The notes under the pieces were generated by a model. That model made no database searches. It had not been told where the DNA came from and saw only the letters and a list, made by a program, of their open reading frames with translations. Shown one piece after another: positions 18,790-26,628 of a stretch of DNA of 64,000 nucleotides; the stretch's first letter is position 1, and every line of letters begins with the position of its first letter. A program made the translations under genes and the position numbers. The DNA lies in contig NZ_JAGHKO010000001.1 of the NCBI RefSeq assembly GCF_017742245.1, forward strand, positions 2,013,061 to 2,077,060. The letters run 5' to 3'. The stretch comes from Niastella soli (GTDB lineage: Bacteria > Bacteroidota > Bacteroidia > Chitinophagales > Chitinophagaceae).

Positions 18790-20136
18790 ATGAAAAAACT
18801 ATCATCAATTCTCTTGTTGGGTCTCGTTGTGCTGGCTTCTGCCTGTCACAAGGATGATGACTCAAATGATCCCGCCCCTACTAGTGGTGCTGATATCAGA
18901 GGTGTAATTACTACCGACCAACACTGGACAAAAGATAAAGTGTATCGTTTGCGTGGGTATGTATATGTTGCCAATAATGCTACTTTAACCATCGATGCAG
19001 GAACTAAGATCATTTCTAACAATGACTCTGCAGGTGTACTGGTAATTTACAAAGGTTCAAAAATTATGGCCGAGGGCACTGCCCAAAGTCCCATCGTATT
19101 TACTTCTGGAGAGGCTACTCCCAAATCTGGTGACTTTGGTGGTCTTGTTCTGGTAGGCGAGTCTTCTGGCAACGGTAACCACAAAATACTGGAAGGTGGC
19201 GTAGATCAGGCTTATCAGAATTTTGGTGGTACTAAAGAAGATGATAATTCAGGCGTATTAAAATATGTTCGTATTGAATATGCTGGTAAAGCGGTTAACC
19301 CCGGCGATGAAGTAAACGGCTTATCTCTGTATGCTGTAGGTTCAGGAACAACTATCGACTATGTAGAAGTTGTTCGTGGTTTGGATGATGCCTTCGAATT
19401 CTTCGGCGGATCTGTAAATCCCAAACACCTGATCGCTTACAATTGCGCTGATGATGATTTTGATTTGGACGACGGATACCATGGAAAAATTCAGTTCGCA
19501 GTTTCTATCAAAAATCCTGGATTTACTGATACTAAAACTGGCGGCGACCTCTCTAATAACTTTGAGGTAGATAATACAAATGGTAAAATTTCATACGCTA
19601 CTACTCCTATCACATCACCTGTACTGTCAAATTTCACTGCTATTGGTCCTAATAACGCAGCTGGTACAAGTGTTGATTATGGTTATGGAATGCGTTGGAG
19701 AAGAGGTTGCAAATTTATCCTTGCCAACTCTATCGTAATGGGCGGCCAAAAAGCTGGTTTAGTACTTGAAATCGCTGAGACTGGAGCCTTCTACAAATCA
19801 GGCGTTTCAAAATTCTATAACAGTTTCCTGCATTCTGTTACCAGTCCTTTCCTTGTTAGCTCAGAAGTTGTATCGACTATCGACTCAGCAACTGTTGCTA
19901 ATATCACTACTACTACCAATCTTAGCAAAGTATTTACCGATGCAGCTACCATTAAACTGACTGATCCGTTTAATAACGCTGCTCCTAATTTAAAACCTCA
20001 AGCTGGTTCTCCTGCTTTAACAACTGCTGCTAAATTCGATTTAACTGAATTGAGCTCTTTTGAAAAAGTATCTTACATTGGCGCCTTTGATGGTACTAAT
20101 GACTGGACTGCCGGTTGGGCAGTTTGGAACAAGTAA
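18790..20136 (+). CDS. Outer-membrane lipoprotein, beta-helix-like, Pho-linked
   Basis: 448-residue lipoprotein with a type II signal peptide (LVVLASAC; lipidated Cys19) followed by an Asp/Ser-rich spacer typical of surface-exposed lipoproteins. The body is Gly/Asn/Asp-rich with repeated short beta-strand segments (e.g. LRGYVYVANNATLTIDAG, ILEGGVDQAYQNFGG), resembling right-handed parallel beta-helix proteins; Asp-rich loops (YNCADDDFDLDDGYHG) could bind calcium. I know no function for this family. Its place after the TonB receptor, and a promoter of identical design, suggest it is the surface partner of that receptor in the way SusD pairs with SusC, though it is not SusD-like. Confidence 0.8.
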   Translation: MKKLSSILLLGLVVLASACHKDDDSNDPAPTSGADIRGVITTDQHWTKDKVYRLRGYVYVANNATLTIDAGTKIISNNDSAGVLVIYKGSKIMAEGTAQSPIVFTSGEATPKSGDFGGLVLVGESSGNGNHKILEGGVDQAYQNFGGTKEDDNSGVLKYVRIEYAGKAVNPGDEVNGLSLYAVGSGTTIDYVEVVRGLDDAFEFFGGSVNPKHLIAYNCADDDFDLDDGYHGKIQFAVSIKNPGFTDTKTGGDLSNNFEVDNTNGKISYATTPITSPVLSNFTAIGPNNAAGTSVDYGYGMRWRRGCKFILANSIVMGGQKAGLVLEIAETGAFYKSGVSKFYNSFLHSVTSPFLVSSEVVSTIDSATVANITTTTNLSKVFTDAATIKLTDPFNNAAPNLKPQAGSPALTTAAKFDLTELSSFEKVSYIGAFDGTNDWTAGWAVWNK

Positions 20137-20161
20137 ATTTGATCATACTAGATAGATCTGA

Positions 20162-20198
20162 AAACTGCCCCCGATTCGTCGGGGGCAGTTTCTTTTTT
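20162..20198 (+). terminator. Strong terminator after the lipoprotein gene
   Basis: 13-bp perfect stem (AAACTGCCCCCGA / TCGGGGGCAGTTT) with a TTCG tetraloop, then TCTTTTTT. Located 25 bases after the stop codon. Confidence 0.92.
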
Positions 20199-20253
20199 AA
20201 GTAACTACAACGCCGTCCTTAGACGGCTTTGTTATTTATAAAATGAAGTATAC

Positions 20254-21453
20254 TTACTTTTTTTGTGGTGTATAAACATAAGCTACCTCATAAGGTGCTT
20301 TCTTTAATTCGGGAAGCAGTTGCCCTACCATCAGGTCTTCTTTTTGGGGCGAAGGTTCGCAAATGGAATATTTGTTGCCATTGTATACAATAGGTTTGCC
20401 GTACGTCTTATTAAACTGCACAGCTATGGTAACATGCTTGGGATATGTTAATACGATCATTGGCAGATTATAGATCTCCTTTACAAGACAGTAGAACAAT
20501 GCCACCCTGTCCTCACAGTCACTCTGATCATATAAAAGGGTTTGTTCGGGCGAGAGCCGTTTTTCACTGCCAAAAACCTCCGTATCCGGTTCAAACAAAA
20601 ATGCATACCGGGTAAACCGCATCAGGTAATCAACCCCATTTTTTACACTCATTCTTTTTACGCTTTTTTTCAGCAGGGGTATCAGAGAAGAATAGGTTTC
20701 ATGGCTTAGCGGAATATTAAGATACAGGGCATAGTCCACTACCGGGTAGTTGACAAAAAGCGATTGTATTTGATTATTCAGCTTTACTTTAAAATGATAC
20801 TCGTTTTCATTATAATTAAATGACAGGTCTTTTACTTTATAATCTCCTGTATTAAACTCGGGTAAATGCGTGATCTTATAGGAGAAATTGCCGTCAGCTC
20901 CGGGAAATGGCATATCAATTAACGTGAATACGTTCTTTTGGAAGTCGATATGGTTGCCGTAATCGTGGTAATTCAAACAAACATATTGTTTCCCATCTAC
21001 CATCCGGTAAGGTATATTGTAAATGTTCTCTTCACAGTGAATATAAAACAGGATGTAATCGCCTGAAATGGCCAGCCTGGCATCATAACCTGATCTGTTC
21101 AGGAGATACCATTTGTATAAGGTATACCGGTGGTAATCGTCAGATTTAGGGCTTATTTGTTGGGCCGCTTTCCTGATCAGCTGATAATACAGCCAGTCAT
21201 CTGGTTTGAACTTGTCTTTATAGGAAAGCAGGGCCTTTACAACGGCATCATAATTGGAAGGGTTGAGACTTTGGTAAAAGGTGGTAATAGCCGTTTCATC
21301 TGATAGAACGGGGTTATTGGGAACAATAGATCTGTCGAAATCAAAGGTGATCTGCTCGCCGCAAAAATCAAATTGAATGATATTGGCCGCGGAGGCAATT
21401 GGTCGGATGGAAAAGGACACGAAAAGAAATAATATGGTGACACACTTTCTCAC
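20254..21453 (-). CDS. Secreted transglutaminase-like protein
   Basis: 399-residue protein with a Sec signal peptide (about 1-22). The C-terminal third has the pattern of the transglutaminase/papain-like fold: SDCEDRVALFYCLV with candidate nucleophile Cys313, PKHVTIAV with candidate His340, and SICEPS with an acidic residue near 366. The N-terminal 270 residues resemble nothing I recognise. It is convergent with the lipoprotein gene and has no clear Pho-box array, so membership in the phosphate response is unproven. It could be a peptidase or a non-enzymatic peptide-binding domain. Confidence 0.7.
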   Translation of the reverse strand: MRKCVTILFLFVSFSIRPIASAANIIQFDFCGEQITFDFDRSIVPNNPVLSDETAITTFYQSLNPSNYDAVVKALLSYKDKFKPDDWLYYQLIRKAAQQISPKSDDYHRYTLYKWYLLNRSGYDARLAISGDYILFYIHCEENIYNIPYRMVDGKQYVCLNYHDYGNHIDFQKNVFTLIDMPFPGADGNFSYKITHLPEFNTGDYKVKDLSFNYNENEYHFKVKLNNQIQSLFVNYPVVDYALYLNIPLSHETYSSLIPLLKKSVKRMSVKNGVDYLMRFTRYAFLFEPDTEVFGSEKRLSPEQTLLYDQSDCEDRVALFYCLVKEIYNLPMIVLTYPKHVTIAVQFNKTYGKPIVYNGNKYSICEPSPQKEDLMVGQLLPELKKAPYEVAYVYTPQKK

Positions 21454-21942
21454 TGCTGATTTCTACCATTAATATACGAAAATTAACAATAAGGTAATAT
21501 TAATTATTACGGTCTTTACGGTTAAAGCCTTACGCGGGGGCGCATTTCTTATTATTAAGCGGGAATAGCTTGTTTTTGGAAGGCGGGATGGGGGAATATT
21601 CCCTGGGGATTCGTTTAGGTAGTGGGCCCTCCTTCGCCAAGGATTCGCCGGGCGTGAAGTAGGAAGTAGGTCACCTACGCCAGGGCTTCGGCGACCGAAG
21701 GAAGTAGGATTGGGCGGCGGCCAGCTGGCGGAAGGCCAAAATTGCCGATTACCGATTGCCGTGCCGTCTGCCGTCTGCCGTTTGCTCTCGGCTGAGCCGA
21801 GACCGTCTGCCGTTTGCCGTCTGCCGTTTCATCATTTAGTAACACTGCTGTAACAGCGTGCTAATAGTGGGAGGCTACCTTGCAACGATTCCATTTTTCA
21901 ATACCGTTCTTGTCATTTAACAGATGCTGTTAGTAAGACTAC

Positions 21943-21969
21943 CCGTCCCGATTAATCGGGACGGCTTTT
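21943..21969 (+). terminator. Orphan terminator-like hairpin
   Basis: Perfect 22-base palindrome (CCGTCCCGATT / AATCGGGACGG) followed by CTTTTA. No annotated gene ends nearby on this strand, so it may end a small RNA. Confidence 0.5.
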
Positions 21970-22209
21970 ATGTGAAGAACAACCGTTAGTATAATGTAGA
22001 ATAGAAGTTTGCAAATGAAATGGCTTCTTTACTAGATAAATTTAAATACTGGTGGGTGGTAATTCGAAAATTGTAAGAAAAAAGTAAAATTCTATAAATA
22101 ATTATAAATTTCTAGCTTTCTGGCGGTATCTTTAACCATCTTATCCCCGCGATTTACCCTCATAAGCGGTAAAAACAACAAATTATACTACTAAAATTCT
22201 CTATAAAGT

Positions 22210-22272
22210 GAGAGTTTATTTTCTCTCATGTGACTGACGCCGTTCGATTTCTATCGTGACGGCTTTTTTATT
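22210..22272 (+). repeat. Divergent relative of the 66-nt terminator-ended repeat
   Basis: AGAGTTTATTTT followed 16 bases later by a GCCGT...ACGGC hairpin (22239-22263) and TTTTTTA. The order and spacing resemble the three copies at 38366-38832, where the same 12-mer precedes a CCGTCCCGT hairpin. Confidence 0.45.
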
Positions 22273-22357
22273 TTATAGCTTATTTGTAAAACTTCAGGAT
22301 TTATTCTTCACGTATATAGCCATCCCAGGCGAGACAGGGGTAGTGGGATTGCCTGGG

Positions 22358-22412
22358 AGTGGTCTGATAGTGGTCAGGAAATTGTCCAAGAGTGGTCAGG
22401 AAGTGGTCATAG
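22358..22412 (+). repeat. Five 11-bp tandem units, AGTGGTC type
   Basis: Units start at 22358, 22369, 22380, 22391 and 22402; four begin AGTGGTC and two are AGTGGTCAGGA exactly. They give a spurious open frame over the region. Confidence 0.85.
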
Positions 22413-22623
22413 AACTAAGGTCCCAGAATATATTTAGAGCATCTCCAGAGGACCTCTAGAGCACACTCAGACAATATGCGGGCCATTGGACTACCATCCC
22501 GGTACAATTCCGGTATCATTTCGTTACGGCTGTGCAATTACATACACCCTCAAGTATTCAAAAGTCAATTTATTGAGCATTGCGGCCTGAATGAACCGTA
22601 GATGAAGCATGCATCCTTCGGTC

Positions 22624-22711
22624 TTCTTAGGGGCTTCTTTGGTTATTCTTAGGGTTATCTTAGGCTTAAAACCCCAGGGATGACCCTAAGATGACTCTAG
22701 GATGAGAGGTT
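22624..22711 (+). repeat. Eight in-phase 11-bp units forming an inverted pair
   Basis: Units of the TTCTTAGGG type start at 22624, 22635, 22646 and 22657; after a linker unit at 22668, units of the GATGACCCTAA type start at 22679, 22690 and 22701. The second set is the reverse complement of the first, so the block can fold on itself. Confidence 0.8.
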
Positions 22712-22872
22712 GTTTAAGGAAAAATGCAAGTTATATCCAGACCGGGTTGATTGAGTTGATAAAGGCCATAATTCCCCGGCGCCGCCTTTGACAGCGGGTG
22801 ATGCTGTAAAACAAGAGGTGCCACGCCTATAAAAGACCATGGCACCTGCCAAAGCGGAAGAACGAAGTTGTA

Positions 22873-23907
22873 TTAGTTGAAAATAAGTTCCGGATATGGA
22901 ATATCGAGCCGCGATTTAAGCTCGGTACAGCGATACATGAGTATATTGATGATGGCTTCGGTTGAATACCGGTATTGAACACTGGGGGTTTTCGGATCGT
23001 TCACCCAGTTATTGAATGTATCAGTAAAATCATCATCGATCTTATCGAGCGTTGTAATGCCAATTTTCTTTAGTGCAGCGGCATTGCATTGTTGTTCGTA
23101 TTGACCCTTGATAGGAATGGCGATCATTTTTTTCTTCAGGTATAATGCTTCGGCGGGTGTTTCAAAACCTGCTCCGCATACGATACCATGACAGCTGATG
23201 AGGCTGCGGTTGAAGTCTTTTGAATCAACCGGGCGGAAATTCATATGATCGACCGTATAGGGTTTTACTGCCTGGCGGGAGAACACCTCAAACCGGTGGT
23301 CTTTAAATGGCTTCAACAATTCTATTAACTGTTTGTCGCAATAGGAAGGAAGGTATACAGTGATATGACCTTTATTGGTGGCTTCAGCCTGTAAGATCTC
23401 TTCTTTGATGACAGGCGAAAAAATAAAGTCGTCATAGCTTTCGAAATGCAGGCCAATATAATTGGTGGCCCTGGCGTAATTCTGCAAGATCCATTCACCA
23501 GCTTTACTGGGTTTGTCGGGCCGGGGAGTTTTGTCAGAAACAAAGCTGGCCTGATGGCCGAAGTTTACAGAAGGTACTTTTTTGCGGGCACAGGCCAGTG
23601 AAGTAATACATTCAAAATCGTTTATTACCAGGTCATATTTTTCAACAGGCAGGTCGCGCACTTCTTTCATAATCCGGTAAGGCGAAATGTTCTTAACGAT
23701 CTTCCAGTAATCGAGACTGCCATCGCAGGTATAAAACAGGCTCAGCCCCTTGCTGCGGTATTTGATGGGCGCGTTTAAGGACAGGGTACTATTGGCGCCG
23801 CTTAAAAAAATATCGACAGTACCAAATTTCTGTAAATAGGGCAACAGCTCCATGGCACGACTTATATGTCCATTACCGGTAGCCTGTATTGCGTAAAATA
23901 TCTTCAT
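22873..23907 (-). CDS. Glycosyltransferase, Agt-like candidate for glycolipid synthesis
   Basis: 344-residue GT-B-fold protein. The N-terminus reads IQATGNGHISRAMELL, the glycine-rich GxGHxSRA acceptor-side motif of MurG/MGDG-synthase-like enzymes, and the C-terminal half has the donor-site pattern (GIVCGAGFETPAEALYLKKK, then QYEQQCNAAAL). No signal peptide or strong membrane helix, so a peripheral membrane enzyme is likely. It lies 27 bases after a PlcP-like phosphoesterase gene that has a Pho-box promoter. Known PlcP/Agt pairs replace phospholipids by glycolipids when phosphate is short; here that role is inferred. The sugar and acceptor cannot be told from sequence. Confidence 0.82.
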   Translation of the reverse strand: MKIFYAIQATGNGHISRAMELLPYLQKFGTVDIFLSGANSTLSLNAPIKYRSKGLSLFYTCDGSLDYWKIVKNISPYRIMKEVRDLPVEKYDLVINDFECITSLACARKKVPSVNFGHQASFVSDKTPRPDKPSKAGEWILQNYARATNYIGLHFESYDDFIFSPVIKEEILQAEATNKGHITVYLPSYCDKQLIELLKPFKDHRFEVFSRQAVKPYTVDHMNFRPVDSKDFNRSLISCHGIVCGAGFETPAEALYLKKKMIAIPIKGQYEQQCNAAALKKIGITTLDKIDDDFTDTFNNWVNDPKTPSVQYRYSTEAIINILMYRCTELKSRLDIPYPELIFN

Positions 23908-23934
23908 AATGTTGTTTATTCCTCCTGTCGGAAC

Positions 23935-24765
23935 TTAAATAGCCAATGAGTTTATGTAGAAACTGATCTCATCAGTTAACACATTTACTTTAGCTGGTAT
24001 ATCAATAGCAGTTTGGGGAAAATCTTTTTCGTTGTATTCAAAAATGGTCCACTCGTTTTGCCGGTATTCGAGGGCGGTTAAATGTTCCACCCAGTCGCCC
24101 GAGTTCAGGTAAGTGACTTTGCCTTTTTCGGTTTCGATCACCCTTTTTTGAGGCTGGTGAATATGGCCACAGATCACATATTCGTATTTCTTTTCAATGG
24201 CCAGCTCGGCGGCAATTTGTTCAAAGGCATCGATCTTGGCCATTTTATTCACGCTGGCCATAACATTTTTTGAAATGGATACCTTTTCCCGCCCAAATGC
24301 TTTCATCACAAAATTTACTACCCGGTTAAACAGGATCAGTGCGCCATAACCGCTGCTGCCCAATTTTGCCAATATTTTGGCGCCGCCCCTGGTGGTATTG
24401 TCAAACACATCACCATGGAAGATCCAGGTCATTTTATTATCAATCTCCAGTACCAGCTTATCGGTCAACGTAAAATGACTGAGCTGAAAATCAGCGTACC
24501 GGCGAAGTAATTCGTCATGATTTCCGGTAATATAAAAAACCCGTGTTCCTTTCGTGATCAGGTTCAACACCTCTTTTATAACTGCCATGTGGGATGCGGG
24601 GAAATAGCGTTTGGTGAATTGCCATCCGTCAATAATGTCCCCGTTAAGGATAAGAATATTAGGCAGGATACTTTTAAGGTAAGCAACCAGTTCCTTTGCA
24701 CGACATCCATATGTACCAAGGTGTACATCGGATATAACTACCACATCTACTGCTCTTTTTTCCAT
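23935..24765 (-). CDS. Calcineurin-like phosphoesterase, PlcP/LpxH-like
   Basis: 276-residue metallophosphoesterase with all dinuclear-metal motifs: DVHLG (Asp13, His15), GDIIDGW (Asp43), GNHD (82-84), HGD, and GHIH (His201, His203). Such proteins are often labelled UDP-2,3-diacylglucosamine hydrolase, but PlcP, a phospholipase C that strips phospholipid head groups in phosphate-starved bacteria, belongs to the same superfamily. The ATG at 24765 is preferred over the in-frame TTG at 24783, which would lie at the predicted transcript start. It is first in an operon with a glycosyltransferase and has a five-unit Pho-box-like array upstream. PlcP is the better reading; LpxH remains possible. Confidence 0.8.
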   Translation of the reverse strand: MEKRAVDVVVISDVHLGTYGCRAKELVAYLKSILPNILILNGDIIDGWQFTKRYFPASHMAVIKEVLNLITKGTRVFYITGNHDELLRRYADFQLSHFTLTDKLVLEIDNKMTWIFHGDVFDNTTRGGAKILAKLGSSGYGALILFNRVVNFVMKAFGREKVSISKNVMASVNKMAKIDAFEQIAAELAIEKKYEYVICGHIHQPQKRVIETEKGKVTYLNSGDWVEHLTALEYRQNEWTIFEYNEKDFPQTAIDIPAKVNVLTDEISFYINSLAI

Positions 24766-24791
24766 TGAGTTTGGGTTTATCAAAATTCCCT

Positions 24792-24857
24792 CATATATAT
24801 GACCTGATTGTTACAGCATTATTAAGCCGTCGTTAGGAATATGTAAACTAATTGTTA
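24792..24857 (-). promoter_or_regulatory. Pho-box array and -7 element of the phosphoesterase operon
   Basis: On the minus strand five units begin at 24857 (TAAC), 24846 (TTAC), 24835 (TAAC), 24824 (TAAT) and 24813 (TAAC), each 11 bp apart. The -7-like TATATATG (24799 to 24792; one mismatch to TAnnTTTG) starts exactly 14 bp after the last unit, the same spacing as at the receptor and lipoprotein promoters. Confidence 0.72.
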
Positions 24858-25072
24858 CGCAACCGTTTGTATGGCCGATGTCCGGTTGAGGGTAAACGTA
24901 ATCATTTGTTTACACTGGAAAAACAATATGGTAATATGGTGACTGTACCTTAGTGTCCGTTTTATTGCTGTGTGTTATACATAAATAACAATCGTAGCAG
25001 TTTCTTAATGTTGACCGGCGGAGCTTTTTTAAGTTTCGCCCTTTTTTATTCCTGCACAAACCCGCAACTGGT

Positions 25073-26449
25073 TTGCTTTTGCCCGTAATTGATTATTTTA
25101 CAAGATATCGTGATCACACAGCATTTATCAAGACTAAACTGTATCGATTGTCAACAAAAACACCCGGAAAGCCAGCTTTTACCAACCAGTCAATAATTGT
25201 TGCTCTTTATACTGCTGCTGTTGCATTTTTGACCTATGCCTGCATTTTTGCCTACCGCAAAGCTTTTACAGTTGCCACCTTTGAAGGATTGTCGTTTTGG
25301 GGAATAAAATACCAAACCCTGCTTATCATAAGCCAGGGGCTGGGATATATGGCCAGTAAATTCTATGGGATAAAATTTATTTCAGAGTTAAAAAGACTGG
25401 GGCGTTGGAAAACCAGTGCGTTGCTTATTGGCATTGCCTGGTTGTGTATGTTGCTGTTTGCGCTGGTGCCAGCGCCCTGGGGAATGGTATGCCTGTTTGG
25501 CAATGGGTTTATGCTTGGGTTTATGTGGGGAATTGTTTTCAGCTATGCTGAAGGGCGGCGGGCGACTGATTTTATAGGGGCAGCCATGGCCGTGAGCTTT
25601 GTATTTGCCGGTGGTTTTAGCCGGTCGGTGGCCATTTGGCTGCGTGATAGCTGGCAGGTTGGCGAACAATGGCTGGGGTTTGGCACCGGTCTGGTGTTTG
25701 CCCTGCCACTTATAGTATTCATGTATTTGTTAGAACGGGTGCCCGCGCCTGATGCGGCCGATATTAAAGAAAGAAGCATTCGGTTACCCATGACCAAAGA
25801 TGACCGTCATCACTTTTTACGGCAGTTTGGGGGTGGGATAGTAGTGGTGGTGATCACTTATTTGTTCTTGAGTATTATGCGTGATGTACGGGACAATTTT
25901 ATGGCCAATATGTGGAACGAGCTGGGGTATGGTCAAAAGCCGGCTATTTTTACTACCACAGAAACCATTACCTCAGTGGTAGTGCTGGTGGTAATGAGCT
26001 TGTTGGTTGTTATTAGAAAAAACATCCAGGCCTTTCGCTTAATTCACTGGGTGATAGTAGCGGGTTTTTTAATAGCGGGCGTTTCATCAGTTATGTTTTT
26101 AACGAGGGCTATGCCCGGGGCTTTATGGATGCAGCTGGCCGGCCTTGGATTATATATGGGTTATATTCCTTTTAACTGTATTTACTTTGAACGATTGATC
26201 GCTACTTTCAAAATAGCCGGTAATGTGGGGTTTTTGATCTATATAGCAGATGCCTGGGGTTATCTGGGCAGCATGTTGGTGATGTTGGCAAAGGAAGTGG
26301 CTGGTCTACAACTTGCCTGGACGCAGTTTTACCCTGCCAGTGTTGTCATTTTTTCAGCAATCGGTATACTGACCACTTTATATTCGCTGATCTATTTTAA
26401 TAAGAAATACAGGTTGAAAGTTGACGGGGCTGATCAGTTGATCAGTTGA
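25073..26449 (+). CDS. DUF5690-family polytopic membrane protein (MFS-like)
   Basis: 458-residue protein with about twelve hydrophobic helices and MFS-like layout, with the family block FAYRKAFTVATFEG near the first helix. I recognise it as the Bacteroidota family DUF5690; the transported substrate is not known to me. No ATG is available near the front: a TTG at 25073 gives the longest form, but a TTG at 25148, just before the conserved part, is also plausible. The last codons (GADQLIS) come from an 8-bp tandem repeat, so the C-terminus is low-complexity. It stands between the PlcP-like operon and the PhoBR genes but has no clear Pho-box array. Confidence 0.8.
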   Translation: MLLPVIDYFTRYRDHTAFIKTKLYRLSTKTPGKPAFTNQSIIVALYTAAVAFLTYACIFAYRKAFTVATFEGLSFWGIKYQTLLIISQGLGYMASKFYGIKFISELKRLGRWKTSALLIGIAWLCMLLFALVPAPWGMVCLFGNGFMLGFMWGIVFSYAEGRRATDFIGAAMAVSFVFAGGFSRSVAIWLRDSWQVGEQWLGFGTGLVFALPLIVFMYLLERVPAPDAADIKERSIRLPMTKDDRHHFLRQFGGGIVVVVITYLFLSIMRDVRDNFMANMWNELGYGQKPAIFTTTETITSVVVLVVMSLLVVIRKNIQAFRLIHWVIVAGFLIAGVSSVMFLTRAMPGALWMQLAGLGLYMGYIPFNCIYFERLIATFKIAGNVGFLIYIADAWGYLGSMLVMLAKEVAGLQLAWTQFYPASVVIFSAIGILTTLYSLIYFNKKYRLKVDGADQLIS

Positions 26450-26528
26450 TCAGTTGACGAGGAGGAAGTTGATATGGTTGATAGAGGTTAGGGAAGGCAG
26501 AAGGCAGAAGGCAGAAGGCAGAAGGCAG
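26431..26528 (+). repeat. Simple-sequence tracts at the DUF5690 3' end
   Basis: GATCAGTT in three tandem copies (26432-26455) spans the stop codon; AAGGCAG in five exact copies follows at 26494-26528. Confidence 0.85.
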
Positions 26529-26537
26529 AGAATTGTA

Positions 26538-26575
26538 GGCAGCGCAAGGTAGTTAATCTCAATAATCGCGAGTCC
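26538..26575. repeat. Dispersed repeat, copy 1
   Basis: GGCAGCGCAAG...AATCGCGAGTCC; similar to 63732-63772 with several differences. Intergenic, between the DUF5690 and phoR genes. Confidence 0.5.
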
Positions 26576-26628
26576 TGTTTGCCGTTTGCCGATATGCCAC
26601 TTACATAAGACAACGCCTCATTAACCAG

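Larger units (their letters stand above)
21454..22872. other. Gene-free 1.4-kb region rich in repeats
   Basis: No convincing gene. It holds TGCCGTCTGCCGTTTGCC-type low-complexity DNA (about 21745-21830), a terminator-like 22-base palindrome (21943-21964), a second hairpin with T-run (22239-22270), and two sets of 11-bp tandem units (22358-22412 and 22624-22711). Confidence 0.75.

Noticed and set aside
21745-21830. TGCCGTTTGCCGTCTGCC stretch as a regulatory array
   Set aside because: Irregular low-complexity sequence that also occurs near 26578 and 37688; likely neutral repeat.
22256-22459. 67-codon plus-strand frame
   Set aside because: It is formed by the AGTGGTC 11-bp tandem units and has no start signal or family; translated tandem DNA only.
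22873-24765. Pair read as LpxH plus MurG
   Set aside because: The glycosyltransferase is not in a wall cluster and lacks MurG-typical length and context; the Pho-type promoter fits lipid remodelling better.
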